From: Psychroserpens sp. SPM9
Lineage (GTDB): Bacteria > Bacteroidota > Bacteroidia > Flavobacteriales > Flavobacteriaceae
Assembly: GCF_025153525.1 (NCBI RefSeq)
Contig: NZ_JANZNR010000001.1
Coordinates: 496,001-560,000, forward strand
Direction of reading: 5' to 3'
Length of the DNA: 64,000 nucleotides
Below the pieces are notes generated by a model. The model was not told the origin of the DNA, did no database searches, and saw only the letters and a program-made list of their open reading frames with translations. Position 1 is the stretch's first letter. Each line of letters begins with the position of its first letter. Of this stretch, positions 61,045 to 64,000 are shown piece by piece. A program made the translations under genes and the position numbers.

Positions 61045-62769
61045 ATGAAAAAACTTTACTTTTTATGTTTAACATTTTTAATGGCTTCTGTTTCTTTTGG
61101 ACAAGTTGTTATAAATGAAATTGATGCAGATACACCTGGATCTGATACTGCAGAGTTTGTAGAATTAAAAGCAGCTCCTAATGCGTCATTAGACGGATTC
61201 ATTGTTGTATTCTTTAACGGAGGAACAGATGTAAGTTACGGGACTTGGGATTTAACAGGTCAAACTGCTGATGCCGATGGCTTTTTCATTTTAGGAAATG
61301 ATGCTGTAACAAGTGATATTGAATTGCCTGCGGGTGGTTCTGGATATGTTCAAAATGGCGCAGATGCTATTGCTATTTATCAAGATTCTGCTGCTAACTT
61401 TCCTGATGGTACAGCACCAACAACTACCAACCTTATCGATGCTATTGTTTATGGAACTGGTGATGCTGATGACATGGATTTATTAACAGCTCTTGGTGAA
61501 TCAACACAATGGGACGAAAGTCTTAATGGTGCCAATGCTACTGAGTCTTTACAATTAAACGCTGCTGGTGATGCTTACGAAACTAAGGCGCCAACGTTTA
61601 GAGCTGAAAATGATAGTGCCGTTTGTGATTTAAGCTTAACATCTTCTGATGCAACTTGTGATGCTTTCACAGCTGGAACTGACACCTATACTGCAACTGT
61701 TGATTTCTCTGGAGGTAATTCGGGTTCTTATACCGTTACTGCAGATTCTGGAACAGTAGATTTATCAATGGGTGACCCATCTACAGACGAAACAGGAACA
61801 ATTACTGTAACTGGTGTTGCTGAAGGAACTGATGTTATCATTTCTGTTACCGATGGAGGTTTATGTGATCTTTCTATGACTGTAACGACACCTGCTTGTA
61901 ACGATACTTTAACTTTACCAATTTCTGAAACATTTTCTTATGCTGATGGTAGTTTATTAGGTAATAGTTCTTGGACTAATCACAGTGGAACTGAAGGTGA
62001 TTTAATGGTTGTTTCTGGTCAAGCAGTTGTACAACACGGTGCGCCAAGTGAAGATATCAACTTACCTTTTCAACCTGTTACTGGTAGCTTATTCTTTGCA
62101 TTTGATATGACAGTGCAAAACCCAGGAGCTCCTATTGCTGGAACAGATAATGAGTACTTTGCACATTTTAAAGATGATGGATTTGGTTTCTTTGGTCGTT
62201 TAGATATTGTCGCTCCTTCAGGTGGTGGTGATTATACTGTTGGTATTGCAACAGCTAATAGTACTGCAGAAGCTACTTGGGCAACAGATTTAACTTACGG
62301 ATCAACTTACCGTATCACTGTAAAGTATGATCAAGATGCGAATATCGCTCAATTATGGGTCGATGCTGCTTTAGAAACAGATACATCTATTTCTGGTACT
62401 GATGGAGATGATCCAGGAAACTCAATTGAATCATTCGCTTTAAGACAATCAGATTCTGCTGATAATGAAGGTATTCTTGTTGACAACTTAAGAATTACGC
62501 AAACTTTTGCTGAAACTTTATCAACTCAGGAAGTTACTGCAGATACTTTCAAAGTATATCCTAACCCAACAGCAACAGGGTTTGTAAATATTGTTAGCGC
62601 TAATAACGAAAATGTTGCCGTTACCGTTTATGATATTCTTGGAAAACAAGTTATCAATGAAACTTTAACTAATAACCGTGTGAATGTTTCTGCATTAAAC
62701 ACTGGTGTTTACATCTTAAAGATTTCTCAAAATAATGCTTCAGTTACTAAAAAATTAGTGATCAAGTAA
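61045..62769 (+). CDS. Secreted lamin-tail domain protein with T9SS sorting domain
   Basis: A 574-residue exported protein. Signal peptide 1-19 (ends SFGQ); lamin-tail domain (about 20-185, VVINEIDADTPGSDTAEFVEL, GFFILGNDAV, NGADAIAIYQ); a beta-rich Cys-containing module (about 193-290); a lectin/laminin G-like region (about 295-490); T9SS type A sorting domain from VYPNPTATG near 503 to the end. Codon choice is more uniform than neighbours, fitting high expression. Function: probably surface adhesion or scaffold, not enzymatic. Confidence 0.92.
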   Translation: MKKLYFLCLTFLMASVSFGQVVINEIDADTPGSDTAEFVELKAAPNASLDGFIVVFFNGGTDVSYGTWDLTGQTADADGFFILGNDAVTSDIELPAGGSGYVQNGADAIAIYQDSAANFPDGTAPTTTNLIDAIVYGTGDADDMDLLTALGESTQWDESLNGANATESLQLNAAGDAYETKAPTFRAENDSAVCDLSLTSSDATCDAFTAGTDTYTATVDFSGGNSGSYTVTADSGTVDLSMGDPSTDETGTITVTGVAEGTDVIISVTDGGLCDLSMTVTTPACNDTLTLPISETFSYADGSLLGNSSWTNHSGTEGDLMVVSGQAVVQHGAPSEDINLPFQPVTGSLFFAFDMTVQNPGAPIAGTDNEYFAHFKDDGFGFFGRLDIVAPSGGGDYTVGIATANSTAEATWATDLTYGSTYRITVKYDQDANIAQLWVDAALETDTSISGTDGDDPGNSIESFALRQSDSADNEGILVDNLRITQTFAETLSTQEVTADTFKVYPNPTATGFVNIVSANNENVAVTVYDILGKQVINETLTNNRVNVSALNTGVYILKISQNNASVTKKLVIK

Positions 62770-62788
62770 GCTTTATATAACCGACTTT

Positions 62789-62828
62789 AAAAAAGCGTCC
62801 TGATACTCATTATCGGGACGCTTTTTTT
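62789..62828 (+). terminator. Terminator after the lamin-tail gene
   Basis: AAAAAAGCGTCC(T)GATA pairs with TATCGGGACGCTTTTTT and ends in a T run, just before the LuxE-like gene. Confidence 0.9.
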
Positions 62829-62840
62829 ATTTTTGCAGTC

Positions 62841-63821
62841 ATGATAAACACAGATTCTATATTTTCAATCGCATCAGAAGCAGACTTTAAAGCCTTGGCT
62901 TTAGACATCTTTAAGTTTCAATTTGAAAATAACCCTGTTTATCGCTCGTTTTGTGATTTGCTTTACATTCATCCCAGTGATGTTAAGTGTATTGAAGCTA
63001 TTCCGTTTTTACCCATTCAGTTTTTTAAAAGCCATCAAATCCTGAGTTCTACAGATGAGATTAAAACCACCTTTTCCAGTAGTGGCACAACGGGTTCAGT
63101 AACGAGTAAACATCATGTTACCGATGTATCTATCTACGAGCAAAGTTTTCGAAAAGGATTCAATACTTTCTACGGAAACGTAAGTGATTATGTGATTCTG
63201 GCCTTACTACCTAATTACTTAGAACGTAAAGATTCTTCGCTTATTTATATGGTTAATGACCTGATTAAACAATCTAATCATGCTGAAAGCGGTTTTTACC
63301 TTGATACGATTCAGGAATTAAAAGAGCGACTTATCCAATTGGATGCGGAAGGAAAAAAAGTACTGCTCCTAGGGGTCTCATTTGCCTTATTAGATCTGGT
63401 TGAATTACATCAGTTTCATCTTAAAAACACAATCATAATGGAAACTGGCGGCATGAAAGGTCGCCGAAAAGAATTGGTTAGAGAGGAATTACATGCGATT
63501 TTAAAATCAGGGTTTGGGGTCTCTAAAATTCATAGTGAATACGGCATGACCGAACTATTAAGTCAGGCTTACTCACTAGGCAACGGAAGATTTAACTGCC
63601 CAAAATGGATGCGTATTCTCACGCGCGACCCTGAGGATGCTTTGAGCCTTCAAAAACCAACTAAAACCGGAGGCATTAATGTGATCGATTTAGCGAACAT
63701 CAATTCATGTGCTTTTATCGCTACTCAAGATTTAGGTCGTGTTTATGAGGACCACAGTTTTGAAATTATTGGCCGCTTCGACTCTAGTGATATTAGAGGT
63801 TGTAATTTAATGGTGTTGTAA
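62841..63821 (+). CDS. LuxE-like acyl-protein synthetase/acyltransferase
   Basis: A 326-residue protein of the LuxE/acyl-adenylating group. SSSGTTGSVTSKHHV (about 78-92) is the nucleotide-binding loop, and HSEYGMTELLSQAYS (about 232-246) corresponds to the YG-TE motif of adenylate-forming enzymes; IGRFDSSDIRGCN ends the core. LuxE activates fatty acids in bioluminescence, but no lux genes are here; related flavobacterial proteins probably activate acyl groups for surface lipids or pigments. Substrate unknown. Complete in the window. Confidence 0.85.
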   Translation: MINTDSIFSIASEADFKALALDIFKFQFENNPVYRSFCDLLYIHPSDVKCIEAIPFLPIQFFKSHQILSSTDEIKTTFSSSGTTGSVTSKHHVTDVSIYEQSFRKGFNTFYGNVSDYVILALLPNYLERKDSSLIYMVNDLIKQSNHAESGFYLDTIQELKERLIQLDAEGKKVLLLGVSFALLDLVELHQFHLKNTIIMETGGMKGRRKELVREELHAILKSGFGVSKIHSEYGMTELLSQAYSLGNGRFNCPKWMRILTRDPEDALSLQKPTKTGGINVIDLANINSCAFIATQDLGRVYEDHSFEIIGRFDSSDIRGCNLMVL

Positions 63822-64000
63822 ACTTTGTCGTTTAAAGCTTGATTAAAACACTATAAAAACTAAAATATCTTGTTTACATTTAGACTTAAACGATTACCAT
63901 ACATACTAAGTGTCTAGGTATCAATCCCAAAAAACCTTCGAAATTAAAGACTAAAAAGTTGTATTGATTCTACAATTCTGGGTTTAACAATACATTAACG

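Noticed and set aside
63959-63975. Inverted repeat TTGTA...TACAA near the window end
   Set aside because: Only five base pairs in AT-rich DNA, no T run and no adjacent gene to relate it to.

Overview
The window is chromosomal DNA of a member of the Bacteroidota, most likely a marine member of the Flavobacteriaceae. The evidence is the low GC content, three secreted proteins with type IX secretion (T9SS) C-terminal sorting domains, Bacteroidota-type promoters (TTG, about 18-20 nt, TAnnTTTG) in front of both tRNA genes and several operons, a DnaE with a fused N-terminal exonuclease, a long-tailed S16 protein and several Bacteroidota-typical DUF families. No phage, transposase, CRISPR array or rRNA operon was seen.

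Layout. 1-5 kb: 3' part of a secreted GH13 amylase-like enzyme, tRNA-Leu with a duplicated tail and terminator, an M20 dipeptidase and a T9SS-secreted M28 peptidase. 5-11 kb: a BlaI/M56 regulator pair with a clear operator, an exported protein of unknown function, a DUF4407 membrane protein, an NTF2-like lipoprotein and a STAS protein. 11.5-19.5 kb: a catabolic cluster that contains every enzymatic step from trans-4-hydroxy-L-proline to 2-oxoglutarate (epimerase, D-hydroxyproline dehydrogenase, pyrroline-hydroxycarboxylate deaminase, semialdehyde dehydrogenase), plus a DUF885 exported peptidase-like protein, a DUF1272 zinc protein and a divergent AraC regulator. 19.5-29 kb: small conserved genes (PhnA-like, YjbR, DUF4230), then the operon OMP-ruvC-LRR-hemW-cyclase, then a divergent membrane protein and glycosyltransferase followed by a beta-barrel protein and a Bax-inhibitor protein.

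29-34.5 kb: a five-gene minus-strand operon (DUF4350-like, BlaI, M56 receptor with two C-terminal TonB-like domains, TPR protein, TonB-like lipoprotein) with palindromes over its promoter. 34.5-39.5 kb: DUF456 protein, a TPR sensor kinase/response regulator pair, a 57-residue exported peptide gene and a lipoprotein. 39.6-48.6 kb: tRNA-Asp, DUF58, ClpP, thioredoxin, an SRPBCC-ArsR pair with two matching operators, dnaE, DUF2383 and a lipoprotein. 48.9-57.9 kb: rpsP-rimM-tRNA methyltransferase, an acyl-CoA dehydrogenase, a phosphoesterase, a ferredoxin and its reductase, NifU and Mrp/ApbC, an alkyltransferase-like protein, LysE and TrmB. 58-64 kb: glycosyltransferase, PhoB/PhoR-like pair, lamin-tail T9SS protein and a LuxE-like protein.

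The least explained signals are a three-copy intergenic repeat family (17.5, 42.0 and 54.7 kb), the M56-TonB operon with its palindromes, paired palindromes at 35.2 kb, the short exported peptide beside the TPR kinase, and the duplicated tRNA-Leu tail. Operator assignments are inferences from dyad symmetry and position; no homology search was run.
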